Under the pieces are notes generated by a model that saw nothing but the letters and a program-made list of their open reading frames with translations, was not told where the DNA came from and did not search any database. Positions 1-10,730 of a DNA stretch of 64,000 nucleotides are shown one piece after another; within the stretch, counting starts at the first letter, position 1; each line of letters begins with the position of its first letter. Location: NCBI GenBank assembly GCA_021234155.1, contig JAJEKV010000104.1, positions 620,001 to 684,000 on the forward strand, given 5' to 3'. Source of the stretch: Isoetes taiwanensis. Lineage: Eukaryota > Streptophyta > Lycopodiopsida > Isoetales > Isoetaceae. The translations under genes were made by a program, and so were the position numbers.

Positions 1-427
1 TGTTGGTTGATCTCATGATTGCACCTCTTGTATATGCGGGAAGGGGGTAGAGACCAAATAGTCCATTATTAGATGACGCTTATAGTTAGACCCAATAATT
101 CCCGTTATTATTTTGGCATGTGCATAGAACCCATCGGGCTGTGGAAGCTATGGGGTGATTGAGCATCAGGCGACGAGGACTATGGAGAAGTTGAGGGAGC
201 AGACTAGACTCACTTTATGTGGGCCGAGTATGGGTCTGACACTCCTTAGGTTGAGATGCCGCCCTGACTCACAGAGTTGAGGTGTTAGCTATACTCATGC
301 ATGGGAGAGTTCAGTTGGTTAAGGATGTGTGTGTCTTCATGCTCCTCTAATTGCCCACGGAACCATTGTGTTTCAATAAGGGACTTGTCCCTCTTTTGCC
401 TCATCGGACCGAGGAGACCTTTACCCC
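1..427. other. Non-coding leader, nothing recognised
   Basis: I see no coding region with family similarity and no complete repeat. A 77-codon open frame begins at 301 but runs straight into the foldback repeat that starts near 428, so I do not consider it a gene. Confidence 0.5.
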
Positions 428-585
428 CTCTCGCTGCACGGAGTAACCCCCATGTGAATATGCACCCAAACGAAAAGGGATTTCATGGGGATTTTAATTT
501 AAAAGTGTTGGATGTAATGGTTTGTGTTTGTTAATATTAATGGTAGTTATATCAAAAAAAAAAAAATTGGGCCCTTCGGGCCGTA
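428..585 (+). repeat. Foldback/MITE-like repeat, copy 1 (single arm)
   Basis: The segment contains the family signature GTGAATATGCACCCAAAC, then a T-rich stretch, GATTTTAATTTAAA, and a terminal GGGCCCTTCGGGCC palindrome near 569-582. The same order recurs near 12.1-12.5 kb, 20.5 kb, 23.7 kb, 37.6-38.0/43.2 kb and 55.4 kb. Only one arm is present here. The short open frame across it is a by-product of the repeat. Confidence 0.75.
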
Positions 586-599
586 ACAAAACAAAAGCA

Positions 600-2230
600 A
601 GTATAAATAAACTTTAAGGGCCTAAATATTAATTACTAAGAAGCTCGGGTATTCTAGTTGACCCTGAGATGGTCTTTTTTATTTATTTGGCTACTTATGT
701 TGTAGGGAATAATCAAGCCTTTGCACATGTGGATGGAAATGAAGAACAAAACCAACATCTGCCTTCAAAACAAAAACATCATTTCTGCATTCTCAGCTGT
801 TACAAGGGCATATATTACAACATAGTAATTCTTAGTAACACAAATAACCAATTGGAGTTGTTATAAGGAAATGATGCATTACCATTGTAATGCCATGGTC
901 TGATGTGATAGTAAAGCTTTACGTTACAATTGGGAAACAATTTAACTGGAATATATTGGGATATATGGGCTTCACTATATTTAATAGCAAAGAAAGGCCT
1001 GATATATGGGCTTCACTATATAGTAGCAATAAAAGGCCTCCAGGTTACTTGCTTCCTGGAAAGGATCATATTTTTTAATTAGCAATAGCCTATAGCCTAT
1101 GTAGCATCAATGATACCTCGCAATGAGCTCACCTAAATGTAGAGAATGCAACCCCTGTTATTGTGCTATATATTTGATTGCTAGCAGCAGTCTGTGTAAC
1201 ACCAATGATATCTAGAAATGAGCTAAGAGCAGGGAATGAACCCTATCATAATCGGTGAGAGCATATATTCTTGAGAATTGTTTGCCAGGTCCATGTACAC
1301 GCACGACAAGGGTTTTATCAGAAGACAACTCATTGTTTGCAAATCATAAGGCTCCAGAATGAGTTAAAACTCGCTAGGATGAGCATGGCATTTGCCAAAG
1401 TTTTTCCTTCTAAAGTAGCTACGGTATCCAGCTATGTTCCCATTTTGCCTTTGCTCACTTGCTTGTGATTATGCTTGCATTTCTACAAGGGTGAAGGCAC
1501 AATGTTTGCAACCCACACAACATGAAATGTTCCTTTGCAAATTCCTGCAACACATGTAGATGCAAGAAGTTAAGAGCGGAGGAATGTAAGAAAATAATTA
1601 AATCTGCTATGCTAATTGCATTCATTGCACCTTCATGAGTTCCAAATGCCCTGTAGCACATAAAGGATTCCACAAAACTATAAGATAAACCAGAGGACAA
1701 ATACCAGAACAGTAGTCAACATTACAAAGATATGTGGCAAATATAATATAGTCTCTGCATCATAGCAAATCTAACATAGTCAAAGAGGAATGGATGTTGC
1801 ATATCTGGGAAAAAAAAACAGAGAGACGAAATAGCAGATGGAAAAGCTATGGCGTTGTTCCTTCTTCTAGGTAATCTTTGTAATTGCTGCTGCGTTTACT
1901 TAGCATAGGTACAGTTTTGAAGTTGAAAAAATCAATACAAACAATATCTGGTCCGGGCTGGTGTGATCTCGTCCGTGCAAAAATCAACCTTCCAGAACAA
2001 CTGCTTCAACCAAACCCTTGACGAAATATAAGATGATGAAATTGTAAGATAAGCCTTGCCCCTCCTTAATCGAATGCAAATCTGATAGTCCTAAAATAAA
2101 TCGTGTCTCTAGGAACCCTAAAATAAGGGACCTTGATGCCTGCATGTGCTTTTTGGAATATAAAAAATAATTGATTTATCTGCAATATACCAAACAAATT
2201 CAAAATCGTAGACCCCTTCAAATATAGAAA
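600..2230. other. AT-rich intergenic DNA
   Basis: No frame shows a recognisable domain. Open frames are 60-80 codons with no family resemblance. A short direct repeat of about 20 bp (ATATATGGGCTTCACTATAT) occurs twice near 960-1022. A fragment CCCCTGTTATTGTGCTATAT near 1151 resembles one end of the repeat family described at 2235. Confidence 0.5.
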
Positions 2231-2234
2231 TGCA

Positions 2235-2337
2235 GTGCGCACTCTAGATGTACTGATCCTTATGCCTCGTGCAATACAATCATCAAATCATATGAAAACC
2301 TTAAGAAAAGACGTACAAAAATAACCCCCTGTTATTT
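2235..2337 (+). repeat. Dispersed repeat family B, copy 1
   Basis: This copy starts with GTGCGCACTCTAGATGTAC and ends with AACCCCCTGTTAT. The same two ends, about 100-120 bp apart, occur at 14697-14811 (+), 23228-23345 (+), 36569-36687 (-) and 53113-53233 (-). There is no coding capacity; it looks like one terminus of a non-autonomous element. Confidence 0.7.
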
Positions 2338-2757
2338 ATATTGGAGCCCTTTGTTCTGAGTGTTGTCAGCTGACTGTGCAATTTGTCCAAAACTGCCCTC
2401 GCCTCCTGCACTTTTGCTCTACCCCACAATTTGGCAAATTGTTTGATGTTTGCTAGTGCTGCTATTAAGGCCTCCATGCCTATAAATGCCACTTGCCATA
2501 TTTCTTTGCATTTGGCAGTAAAAGCACTATTTCATATATCTGGTATTTAGTTCTGGACACTATTTTCCTGCATTCTTGGTCATGAGATTACATAGGGATT
2601 ATGATCGGATATCACATTGTTGATGCAGTTTAATCTGTAAAAGTTTGGAGAAAAAGTGGGTGCTTTGTAATCTACATAACACCTGTCGTGTCTCGCATAG
2701 GTTCTACCCTACCCTATCTACCTGTTGCACCATGTAAGACCTTTACTCCCCTTCGTT

Positions 2758-2940
2758 GAGACGTCGTTAAACGACGTCTACACGTCTTAAAACGACGTCT
2801 CTGTTCCTTTAAATGTCATCGGCCGGCTTTCATTTTTTTTTCATTTCTTTTATGATTTGAGTATTGCGCGGCTCGCTTTGAACGATCCTCAGATCCTAGT
2901 TTTTTATTGCAGTTATTGTAAGAGTTTTTTCTTCTTCGAT
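2758..2940 (+). repeat. Palindrome-array transposon terminal unit 1
   Basis: Starts with GACGTCGTTAAACGACGTC, followed by ACACGTCTTAAAACGACGTC and then a shared leader of about 130 bp (containing GTCATCGGCCGGCTTTCAT). Units 2 (4102-4308) and 3 (29563-29799) carry the same leader almost base for base and then diverge completely. The array of short palindromes fits the subterminal repeats of CACTA (En/Spm)-type DNA transposons. That class assignment is inference; the repetition is directly visible. Confidence 0.7.
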
Positions 2941-3400
2941 TATGTTCTCACAAAGACTACATTCAAATCAAAAGCACAGTGCATCGAACTTTCATCAATC
3001 AAAAGCACAGTGCATCGAACAATTCAAACCTTGAAATTGGCGAGGCACAGTCACGCTCAGTCGAAGCCAGCTTGATAAAACAACGACATATGCTTGGAAC
3101 ATCATCAAAAGACGAAACATTATTACCAAGGGAAGTGGATGTGACAAGTTCAATACATTTTCTTTCAAAACATGAGAGGTGAATAATAGCCAACAACAAA
3201 AGAAAAGCTTTAAATAATATAATGAAAGAACAACGCCACAAGAATCAAGGAGATCCACATGGGGAAGGTGACAAAGATATGGGGACCAAATTCTTTTTAT
3301 TTATGGAAGGCTGCTTTCCTTCACATGGCAACACAAACGATAATTACAACGTATGGGCTATGTACTATAGTTATTCCATAGTTTTTAATGAAAAAAGGAA
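2941..3400. other. Unassigned internal sequence of a terminal unit
   Basis: The sequence following unit 1 is unlike that following units 2 and 3. A 23-bp string containing AAAAGCACAGTGCATCGAAC is duplicated with a 31-bp period near 2967-3020. Short frames on both strands show no domain. It may be captured host sequence, but nothing identifies a source. Confidence 0.35.
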
Positions 3401-3700
3401 AATCGAGGGGGGGAACACGGGAGAAGTGATCATCATGCCAAGGGGGACGGATCAGCCTAGTAGGGAGGGGGGGGAGGGGGTTTTGGAGAGCCAAGGGGGG
3501 GAAGGGGAGGAATAGTTTGGGGGGGAAGGGGTGGGAGAAGGGTAGGAAGGGGTGGGAGGTTTGTAGACGGGGAGGTTTGTAGACGGAGTAAGAGGCTTGC
3601 TAGACAGTGTGTAGGTGGTTTATGGACGGGAGACGGGGGCGAGTAATGCGGGAGGAGAGAGGGGGGGTTTGTGGACCAGGAGAAGGAGATGAATATACGG
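3400..3700 (+). other. G-rich, quadruplex-prone tract
   Basis: The plus strand carries many runs of 3-9 guanines separated by a few bases for about 300 bp. Any frames across it encode low-complexity Gly/Arg or Pro/Ser-rich strings and are not credible proteins. The tract sits directly upstream of the captured exon block that starts near 3768. Confidence 0.8.
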
Positions 3701-3767
3701 AGTAGGAGGTGCGTAGTAAACCGGGCGCTGGAGCAAATCGAGCCATTCATCTTTTTCGGCGTGAAAA

Positions 3768-4060
3768 GAATGCTCATTCGTCATTCCCGCAAAAATACGC
3801 CCACCTCTTTTTCTCGCTTTCGCTGTTTATGCGATCGAATATTGCAGCTCCGATCCATCGGTGAAAAGCTGTTTTTAATCATCTAAGTTCGTCGAAAGAT
3901 AAAAAATTTGAGTTTGATTTCTACATTTTCTATCACAAAAATGTCTGGAGGTGGAGGCAAACCGGACTTTCAACATCCTGTTCAAGAGCATCCTGAGTTA
4001 GATTACTGCATAAATGACAGCCCTCCACTGGGTAACAATCCTTCTTTGTATAATAATTAT
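3768..4060 (+). pseudogene. Captured first exon, possibly nucleobase-ascorbate transporter (copy 1)
   Basis: An ATG at 3941 opens a 30-codon exon beginning MSGGGGKP and containing HPVQEHPELDYCINDSPP, followed by G|GTAACA, a good donor, at 4031/4032. Plant nucleobase-ascorbate transporters (NAT, purine/uracil permease family) typically begin with a glycine-rich stretch, a basic/proline segment and Y-C-I-x-S-x-P-P, with membrane helices in later exons. No later exon is present. About 170 bp of leader upstream and about 30 bp of the following intron are repeated at 6950-7188, so the block was copied as genomic DNA. The family assignment rests on 30 residues and is tentative. Downstream it runs directly into palindrome array unit 2. 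Confidence 0.5.
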
Positions 4061-4101
4061 AATTATAATAATAACTTATAATTATAACTTAATAAAAAAA
4101 A

Positions 4102-4308
4102 GGCACGTCGTTTAACACAAAGACGTCGTTATAGACGTCGTTAAACGACGTCTACACGTCTTAAAACGACGTCTCTGTTCCTTTAAATGTCATCGGCCGG
4201 CTTTCATTTTTCCCATTTCTTTTATGATTTGAGTATTGCGCTACTCGCTTTGAACGATCCTCGGATCCTAGTTTTTCATTGCAGTTATTGTGAGAGTTTT
4301 TTCTTTAT
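4102..4308 (+). repeat. Palindrome-array transposon terminal unit 2
   Basis: Begins GGCACGTCGTTTAACAC, contains GACGTCGTTAAACGACGTC and the same leader as units 1 and 3. The preceding AT-rich stretch (ATAACTTAATAAAAAAA) is also found before the array at 10946. An open gene starts 15 bp after the leader ends, suggesting the leader acts as promoter and 5' UTR of whatever lies inside. Confidence 0.7.
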
Positions 4309-4322
4309 TGCTTTTGGGATAC

Positions 4323-4853
4323 ATGGCCATGGAAGGTATGCTTCGACGCTTGAACCAGATTCAGGAGGAGATGAGGATTCAAGAGCAGAGAGATATGGAA
4401 CCTGTCTTCACAAGTAAGGCTACACACTTGTAGTTTATACACTTTATTGTATTTTCTCTATTTTCTAATCTATAGCTTGGTGTAGGAGCCGTCGAGGGCA
4501 TGAGAAGGAAGGGAATCCTCCGTGAACCCCCTCCTCCACTCGAAGATGAGGACTATGAAACAACGATCCATCGGATGAAGGTGTTAAAGAAGTATGTGAT
4601 TGGTGAGAAGGCACTGACCAAATTGCTAGGAACCAGTGAGCTGTCTAGCATGATGAGGGTGCTTCTTGAAAAGATGGTCAGGGTTTGGAAGCACCACAGG
4701 AAAAACAACATTAACATGATACTAGCGTCGACATGGCTGACGCCAGACATACTTGACATGGAGCTATGGTTCAAAGGGGATGGACAAGTGGAGGACTTCA
4801 CGATAGAAACCATAAACCAAGCTCATGAGGAGTATGCTGAATTGTTCAAGTGA
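4323..4853 (+). CDS. Spliced 152-residue protein inside palindrome-array element, function unknown
   Basis: Two exons fit together: 4323-4413 and 4486-4853. The donor is ACAA|GTAAGG and the acceptor GTGTAG|GAGCC, joining in phase as codon A|GA. The product begins MAMEGMLRRLNQIQEEM, a charged amphipathic helix, followed by a proline/acidic segment (REPPPPLEDEDYE), helical basic segments (RVWKHHRKN) and an acidic end (HEEYAELFK). I recognise no domain. The ATG lies just after leader unit 2, so the leader probably drives it. It could be a transposon accessory gene or a captured host gene. The open frame and good splice sites argue that it is fairly recent. An ATG at 4500 would give only the second exon. 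Confidence 0.55.
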
Positions 4854-4910
4854 TCTTTTGTTCAATAAACCTATGTTTTGTACATTGTTATATTTTCTCT
4901 TGGGTACAAT

Positions 4911-5282
4911 CTAGCATTGATACATGCATGAACATGATCTGAAGGATTCTTGAAGATATTTTGCATTCTTCTGTTGGATCCCGCCTTCTTCAGTTCGATT
5001 TGCCATTTCGGAGCCTGAGGTTTCTGCGACATTTCGACTTGGACTGGTAGAACCAGCTTCTGAGATTATTTGTGGTTTGGACTCTCCTGTAGCTCTTACA
5101 AATGGGACACTTCCATGTTCTAAATCTTTCAAATGCACATTCTTAGAAGTTTGTGATGGACAGTCAGTTTGGATTTTTTCTCCAACCTGACTGATAGAAG
5201 CAGCCACTAAATTTATGTTTCTTTGTGGCTTGAAGTCAACTGCATCTTCCAAATCTTCCAAATCAGCTCGGTTGCCTCGCAA
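4911..5282 (-). CDS. Hypothetical 123-residue open frame
   Basis: An uninterrupted minus-strand frame encodes a hydrophilic protein rich in Ser, Thr, Glu and Gln (for example VGEKIQTDCPSQTSKNV and SGSEMANRTEEGG) with no membrane segment and no domain I recognise. Its 5' end abuts a GC-rich duplicated block, so the true start may be lost. It may be one exon of a captured or broken gene. Coding status is uncertain. Confidence 0.3.
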   Translation of the reverse strand: MRGNRADLEDLEDAVDFKPQRNINLVAASISQVGEKIQTDCPSQTSKNVHLKDLEHGSVPFVRATGESKPQIISEAGSTSPSRNVAETSGSEMANRTEEGGIQQKNAKYLQESFRSCSCMYQC

Positions 5283-5990
5283 CGGGCTGCCCCGACGGTT
5301 CTAATGCTAACCCTTTGACCTAGACCTTCTCCGAAAATTCCAAAAATTGGGCCGTGTGCTGGAGATGAATTAGGAATCCAGCTGGCAAAAAATCAGAATT
5401 TATTCGGCCGGGACTTTGCGCCATGTCTTGAAGTGGAGTTGGGGTGTTGACGCCAGAGCGCGGACACTAAAATCCCTTCGGAAGCTGCTTGCCCCGAATT
5501 TCCTCTCCCCAAGGCCCTGGGGAAGGACGGGCAACCTCCCCTCACCGGAACCGCGATTTGGCTCTGCCAATGGACTCAGAACGCCGACATTGCCTTGGGG
5601 ACCAAGTTCCGTGGCCAGAAGACCAGGACTCGGCCCCCAAAACGTAAACCCTTCTAGAGCCTGGCAACCCACAGGGTTTACGTTTCGGAGGCCCTCTCCT
5701 TGTCAGATTCGGCCGGGACCTTGCGCCGTGACTTGACGTGGAGTGGGGCCCCCGGAAGCTGCTTCCCCGAATTTCCTCTCCCCAAGGCCCAAAATCCGGG
5801 GCCTCCATGCCCCAAAATCGAAAACGTGGTCTAAACCCTGTCAGGGCCAACGACGGCCATCCCAATAAAAAATCGAGGGTCTAAAGCTCATTCGGAAATA
5901 CCGGGGATTTTCCTGTACGCTCGGGGCCACTTGGCAAGCCAGCTGGCTGAAAACCAGGATTTTTCCCCGCCCCATGCATTAATTATGAAT
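5280..5990. repeat. GC-rich block with internal duplication
   Basis: This stretch is clearly richer in G+C than its flanks. The segment starting CGGCCGGGACTTTGCGCC at 5405 recurs at 5710 (CGGCCGGGACCTTGCGCC). A second shared string, CCGAATTTCCTCTCCCCAAG, follows in both copies (near 5495 and 5767). Overlapping open frames on both strands come from the base composition, and none shows a family signature. Confidence 0.7.
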
Positions 5991-6051
5991 AAAGTGCCAA
6001 CAAATATTGGTAATGAGTATACTAATTGTTCATTCTGTTATAAACTTGCAG

Positions 6052-6312
6052 ATCTTATATGAAGCTGAGACTCTGAAGCTGTGTCCAAAACCCTTAGCAG
6101 TAATCTATGAAGAGGCTGCAGCCATATATGAAGTCGTATGTGATCATGCACGAGAGAATATGGCAAATCAAAGAAGCTCTTCTTGCAGCTTTGCATGGAC
6201 TGTAGCTGGGCATGCCTTGTGTAGATTGTATGCAGAGGAGCAACCTGGTGAGCCATATGTTTGCACTGCTACAGTCATGACTGAAGTGGCTGGCAAGCTT
6301 GATTTAGTATGA
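6052..6312 (+). pseudogene. Isolated terminal exon, possibly RNA-dependent RNA polymerase-like
   Basis: A clean acceptor (ACTTGCAG at 6044-6051) leads into 86 in-frame codons with a TGA at the end. The product reads ILYEAETLKLCPKPLAVIYE, then an IYEVVCDHAREN helix and a CSFAWTVAGHALCRLYAEEQ segment. The spacing of a Tyr-rich helix before a FAW-x-VAG-x-LC motif reminds me of the C-terminal part of plant gamma-type RNA-dependent RNA polymerases, but this is from memory and weak. No upstream exon is visible. Degenerate palindrome arrays follow at 6476-6630 and 6894-6950, so it seems to be cargo between transposon ends. Confidence 0.35.
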
Positions 6313-6429
6313 AAGTATGCAAGTGAAGCTCAATGGTGCACAAGTCTGGTTTATTAAAGTGGATAGATAAACAAGGATGGAGAGAAATCTAAGTGGATAG
6401 ATAAACAAGGATAGATAAAATACATAAGT

Positions 6430-6630
6430 AATGAAACAAATCTAAGTTGCTAATAATATTAACTTAAAAAAAAGGACACGTCGTTTGGAACCGAAACATC
6501 GTTATAAACGTCGTTCAACGAAAATTACAGACGTCGTATAAAAAAAAGATTGCTAATAATAATAACTTAATTAAAAAAAAAAAAGACACGTCGATATAAA
6601 CCAAAACGTCGTCAAATGAAAGCATAGGAC
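6430..6630. repeat. Degenerate palindrome-array terminal sequences
   Basis: ACACGTCGTTTGGAAC, AACGTCGTTCAACGA and GACACGTCGATATAAACC occur after A-rich runs, matching the start of units at 4102 and 10980 with substitutions. They are decayed ends of the same family. Confidence 0.55.
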
Positions 6631-6854
6631 GGGCTCTAGAATAGGTATAGCTTAACTGTCCAAATCCGGTACTGACAACAAATTAATTGCCGTGGTGGTC
6701 ACATTCGTATGGACTCATTATGGAGTGTACGAAATTGAATATCTCGAACTCGAAATTCAAGGTGAGTAGGATATGTTATATTAAGGTGATTTATTTCTTT
6801 GAAGGATCTATCTTGTGCCACCACAATATAGATAAAAAACATAAGTAATAAAAC

Positions 6855-6949
6855 AAATAGATCTAAGTTGGTAACTTAATAAAAAAAAAAAAAGGACACG
6901 TCGGTATACATATTGGCGTCGTTATAAACGTCGTTTAACGACTATTACA
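6855..6949 (+). repeat. Palindrome-array terminal sequence
   Basis: TAACTTAATAAAAAAA is followed by GGACACGTCGGTATACATA and ACGTCGTTTAACGACTATTAC. It has the same order as at 4080-4160 and lies immediately before the second copy of the captured exon block. Confidence 0.6.
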
Positions 6950-7188
6950 GAATGCTCATTCGTCATTCCCGCAAATACGGCCCACCTCTTTTCTCTGCTC
7001 TGTTTATGCAGATCGAATATTGCAGCTCCGATCCATCGGTGAAAAGCTGTTTTTAATCATCTAAGTTCGTCGAAAGATAAAAAATTTGAGTTTGATTTCT
7101 ACATTTTCTATCACAAAAATGTCTGGAGGTGGAGGCAAACCGGACAAAAATGTCTGGGTAACAATCCTTCTTTGTATAATAATTATAA
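6950..7188 (+). pseudogene. Captured first exon, possibly nucleobase-ascorbate transporter (copy 2, internally deleted)
   Basis: This block repeats 3768-4060 nearly base for base, including leader, ATG and the first nine codons (MSGGGGKPD). The rest of the exon is then missing: ACCGGAC is followed directly by a second AAAAATGTCTGG and then the intron start GTAACAATCCTTC. The duplicated AAAAATGTCTGG at the junction suggests repair by short homology or template switching. The frame no longer resembles copy 1 after the junction. Confidence 0.55.
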
Positions 7189-7235
7189 TTACAAGAAATT
7201 TATCGCGGCGGCCGAGGCCGCCGCAAACATTTCTC
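7189..7235 (+). repeat. Possible start of another CACTA-like element
   Basis: ATTACAAGAAATTTATCGCG resembles the common plant CACTA start CACTACAAGAAA with changes in the first bases. It is followed by the inverted repeat GCGGCGGCC GAG GCCGCCGC. No matching right end is evident in the window. Confidence 0.3.
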
Positions 7236-10200
7236 TCTACTTATTCATTGGATGGAACTCACTAACTAGATTATCCTAAATAATATTCCCAATATTTCCA
7301 AAATCTATCAAGATTCTCTTAGAAATATCAAATGTGCGAAAATAAGGGCGACATAATCCTTTCGTAATCAAAATTTGAGAGAATAAGGACAATATGTAAT
7401 CCTTCCGCATTGAAGAAGTTACACATTTATCGCACACTTGAAAGGATTTATTTAGCTATAATAGGGCCAAGATGCTTGTATATGAAAAAGTAAAATTTTA
7501 GCATTGAGAAATGACACTATTCCTTGAAAGTCCTAAAGGTTTTTACATTAAAGTAGATTGTTCCTACACATGCAAGTAGACATGAATACTGGATATTAAT
7601 GTGCATATTCCTGACTAAATGAGGCAAGCGTGAGAAATGGCAAGGTCCCAATCTCTGTGCAATATGTGCATACAGAGTAGTAAGTAATAATTTGATTTAA
7701 GAGTTCATGCCATGTGCCATCGTTAGCTTAAAAATCTCATGCATATTTTACCACATTGCTAGTTTAAAATTCTCTTAAATAAAGTCTTTGAAAAGTAATA
7801 CTTATTTGACATTAGTAGACTTGTGTTATGCAGAAATGAAGAGTTTGAGCAAATTGATGGAGACAGAGAGTCTAATATTGCTCTTCATCTATATGATGTT
7901 CCTCGTTGGATGTGACAAAAAATGCTTATAAAACATTTTGAGTTATATGGTCTCCATACGAGCAATTTTATAACCAGCTATGATTTCTTCTTACTGCGCT
8001 AGTGCCAAAATTTGAATTTGGCACGATGATATGCATTTAATCAAATAAAGTTTTCTGAACATATTAACATGGCAATTGTGCTTGCACCAGGAGAACACGC
8101 CTAAACAACTAAACAACATAAAAGAATTGCTGGCAAAGCTATCTAGATCTTGAGGCCTTTGGTTCAGTTTCAACGAAGAATCTTATACTCTTGTTGTTGG
8201 CCATCAGTAACAAAAGAAGTAAAAAATGTACATAGCAACTCTGGCCGTCTGTGCTTAAAAGGGAGCTTGGTTTCTCTAGAAGGGAGAAGCCAAAGAGTTT
8301 ACAGCTTTGCTCTGTTGGATTTGTTCTTGCCCAGATCTGGCCTTTGGGCAGTTGAGGCTCGCATCTCCGAATCACCCAACGGATGTGGTCTCAGACTTGC
8401 CCCACATCTAAAATAAGCCTAGAAAAATGTAATCTCAAGCAGATACTTGACTGACACGTTCCGCCCCATCCGTCTAAATACCTACATTTCCTACTTTTGA
8501 AGGATATGAAGTATCTGGGCAGACCGAACCCTGCAAAGCATGGTGGCCAATTGCAAGCTCCTATTGCAGATGCATTTGCAGTACAGAATGGAAAAAGTAC
8601 CTAGATACTTCAGGATATCAGGCTCAGGAATAGACGGTGACCTCATATGCCATAGTCAAAGTCAAGGGATCTGCAACTTGCTTCTTATATAGAAGGGGGA
8701 GAAAAAATTCACCAGAAAATTATGCTGGAAATGTCTCCAAAGGCCTCCCTGAGAGGGCGAAACTGAGAAAACTTGCACCTTCCAAACCCCTCTGCTGCAG
8801 CTTCCAGTAAGTAAACCAACTGACGGTTGCCATAGAAACAACACGCCAGGAAACCTGATAGTTTATTTTCTGCACCTTTAGACTCCTCCTATTATATCTG
8901 ACAAACCTTTTCCTCAAGTGCCAAAACCTTCAAGTAGAACCTGGAATATGGGTGAGAACGAATGCCAGAATGTAAAAAAAAAGCTTATCGCTGACACAGA
9001 CTTGGGAAGAAATTACTTGTTCAAAGGAAGTCTTTTACAATCTGTTGTATTTTTATTAGATGATTTAATTAACTGCTCTTGTTATTTGTTATTTGTCCAA
9101 AAAGCTCAGCATACACAGGCCGCTAGAAATTTCCAGCATACAAAGACTCCTAGCTTCTCACCTTAGCATTATATGCCCCATTCTGGGTTTTCAATAAAAA
9201 ATTAGTTAGATCTCCTAGCATTTAAATCAAGCATTTCGTTAAGAGAAAACAACTCACGATTAGAATCTCTTTTTGGCTTGCTCCTGTCTTGGACCATTTA
9301 GCCCTCCCAGGCAATAGATCATATAACAATGTTCGTTATCTTAGTCTGATTTAGAACTGCACTCTCCCCTTTCATGCGAAACCAGGAAAGCTTCTAAGAC
9401 CTTCTAGCAACAAACAGAATTGCCAGAGGCGGATACCAAAACAAACACCAAATAGACATTTCGCCAATGATTTTCAAGGAAGAATAAATATGGGTCTATC
9501 CCAGTCGTGCCATTTAGGCACTGTACAAATAAATAGTAGGCAGAGAACTAGATCGTCTCCCCTTTATATCGTCTCCCCTTTATACTGCGTGTGGCAGAAT
9601 TGCACAAGGCATAGCGCGGCCTATCTTTTCCAGTGTCATAAACCCATATTTAAGATCTTCTCCAGCAACCTCTCTTCAACCTGATCTTGGTCTGTTTTTA
9701 AGCTAAACTTGCTCCGTTGTTATTATCAGCTTGCCGGAAGAATCAGAAACGCTTACGTTGATGATTTTCGTCCATCCGTCCTTACTTTCGGAAGCCAGAA
9801 TTTGGATCCGATGAAGTACAATCTGATGCCTCGCCTTTCAAGTTGAGAAAATAGAGAAACCGGATAACATCCCATCTAAATCCAATCTATATGTTGTATA
9901 CACCTCTGTATTTTTGGCTGACAGTGTAAAAAACCTCTGAATTTCAGTCTGAAAACATCAATCTCTCCCTTCTCAGAAGCGAAGGCTATCCAGTTAAGAT
10001 TCAGGATTGCGAACTAGCTACAATTTGATTTCGATTGTCCCATCCACTCAAATAAGTTGAAACTCTCCAATCCAATAAAAAATAAACCAACAACACTGCC
10101 TCCTTACCTCTAAAAGACCTTCCTGAATTGCCACGAATACCACACAAATGGGTCGAATGCATGCATCAAAGCGAGGTTGATTGATCAGAATGAACTTCGT

Positions 10201-10700
10201 GCAACATAATCTCTCTATTGCAACATAATCTAGCCCACTGTTTCTAAATATACATTGGAAATGGATCCATGGCAAAGATAAGTGACTTCGTACAATTCAG
10301 AATCCTGGGATCTGAAACAAAATTCTGGATTCTGGCGACCTATTAAAGAGTCGTTGCCTGCAACCACCAACGCATTCGCAGAACAAAAGAACCCTTAAAA
10401 AAAGAATTGGCCGCCTTTTGTTCGAGCATCAAGCTCTTTGTGGTCTTCTGATGCTTTTTGCTAACCCAGCTAGAACTCTTCTTAGCTTTTTGTAGCTTTT
10501 TATGCCTCTCTAAGTTTCAACAAAGAAGCTCCATCTCCGGATTACCCTACTCTAAAATTTAATAGCAAACCGGAGGCCACCAGATTATTATGCCTCTGTT
10601 CTCTTGAATACAGTTCTAAATCTGCCCCACAAATCTAACCAGGACGCAAACACAATTTCCACGTCTTTGACCCTTGCTTTGAGCTTACACGCCTGCGGCT
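7236..10700. other. Long stretch without a recognisable protein gene
   Basis: Neither strand has a frame longer than about 90 codons, and none of the short ones shows a family motif. The only functional signal is the heat-shock-type promoter at 10731-10832 that would transcribe leftwards into this stretch. Any gene here would have small exons or be non-coding. A good donor-like GAG|GTAAGG occurs on the minus strand near 10114. Confidence 0.5.
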
Positions 10701-10730
10701 GCGGTCTGATCCCACCTGCTGCCATTTGGT

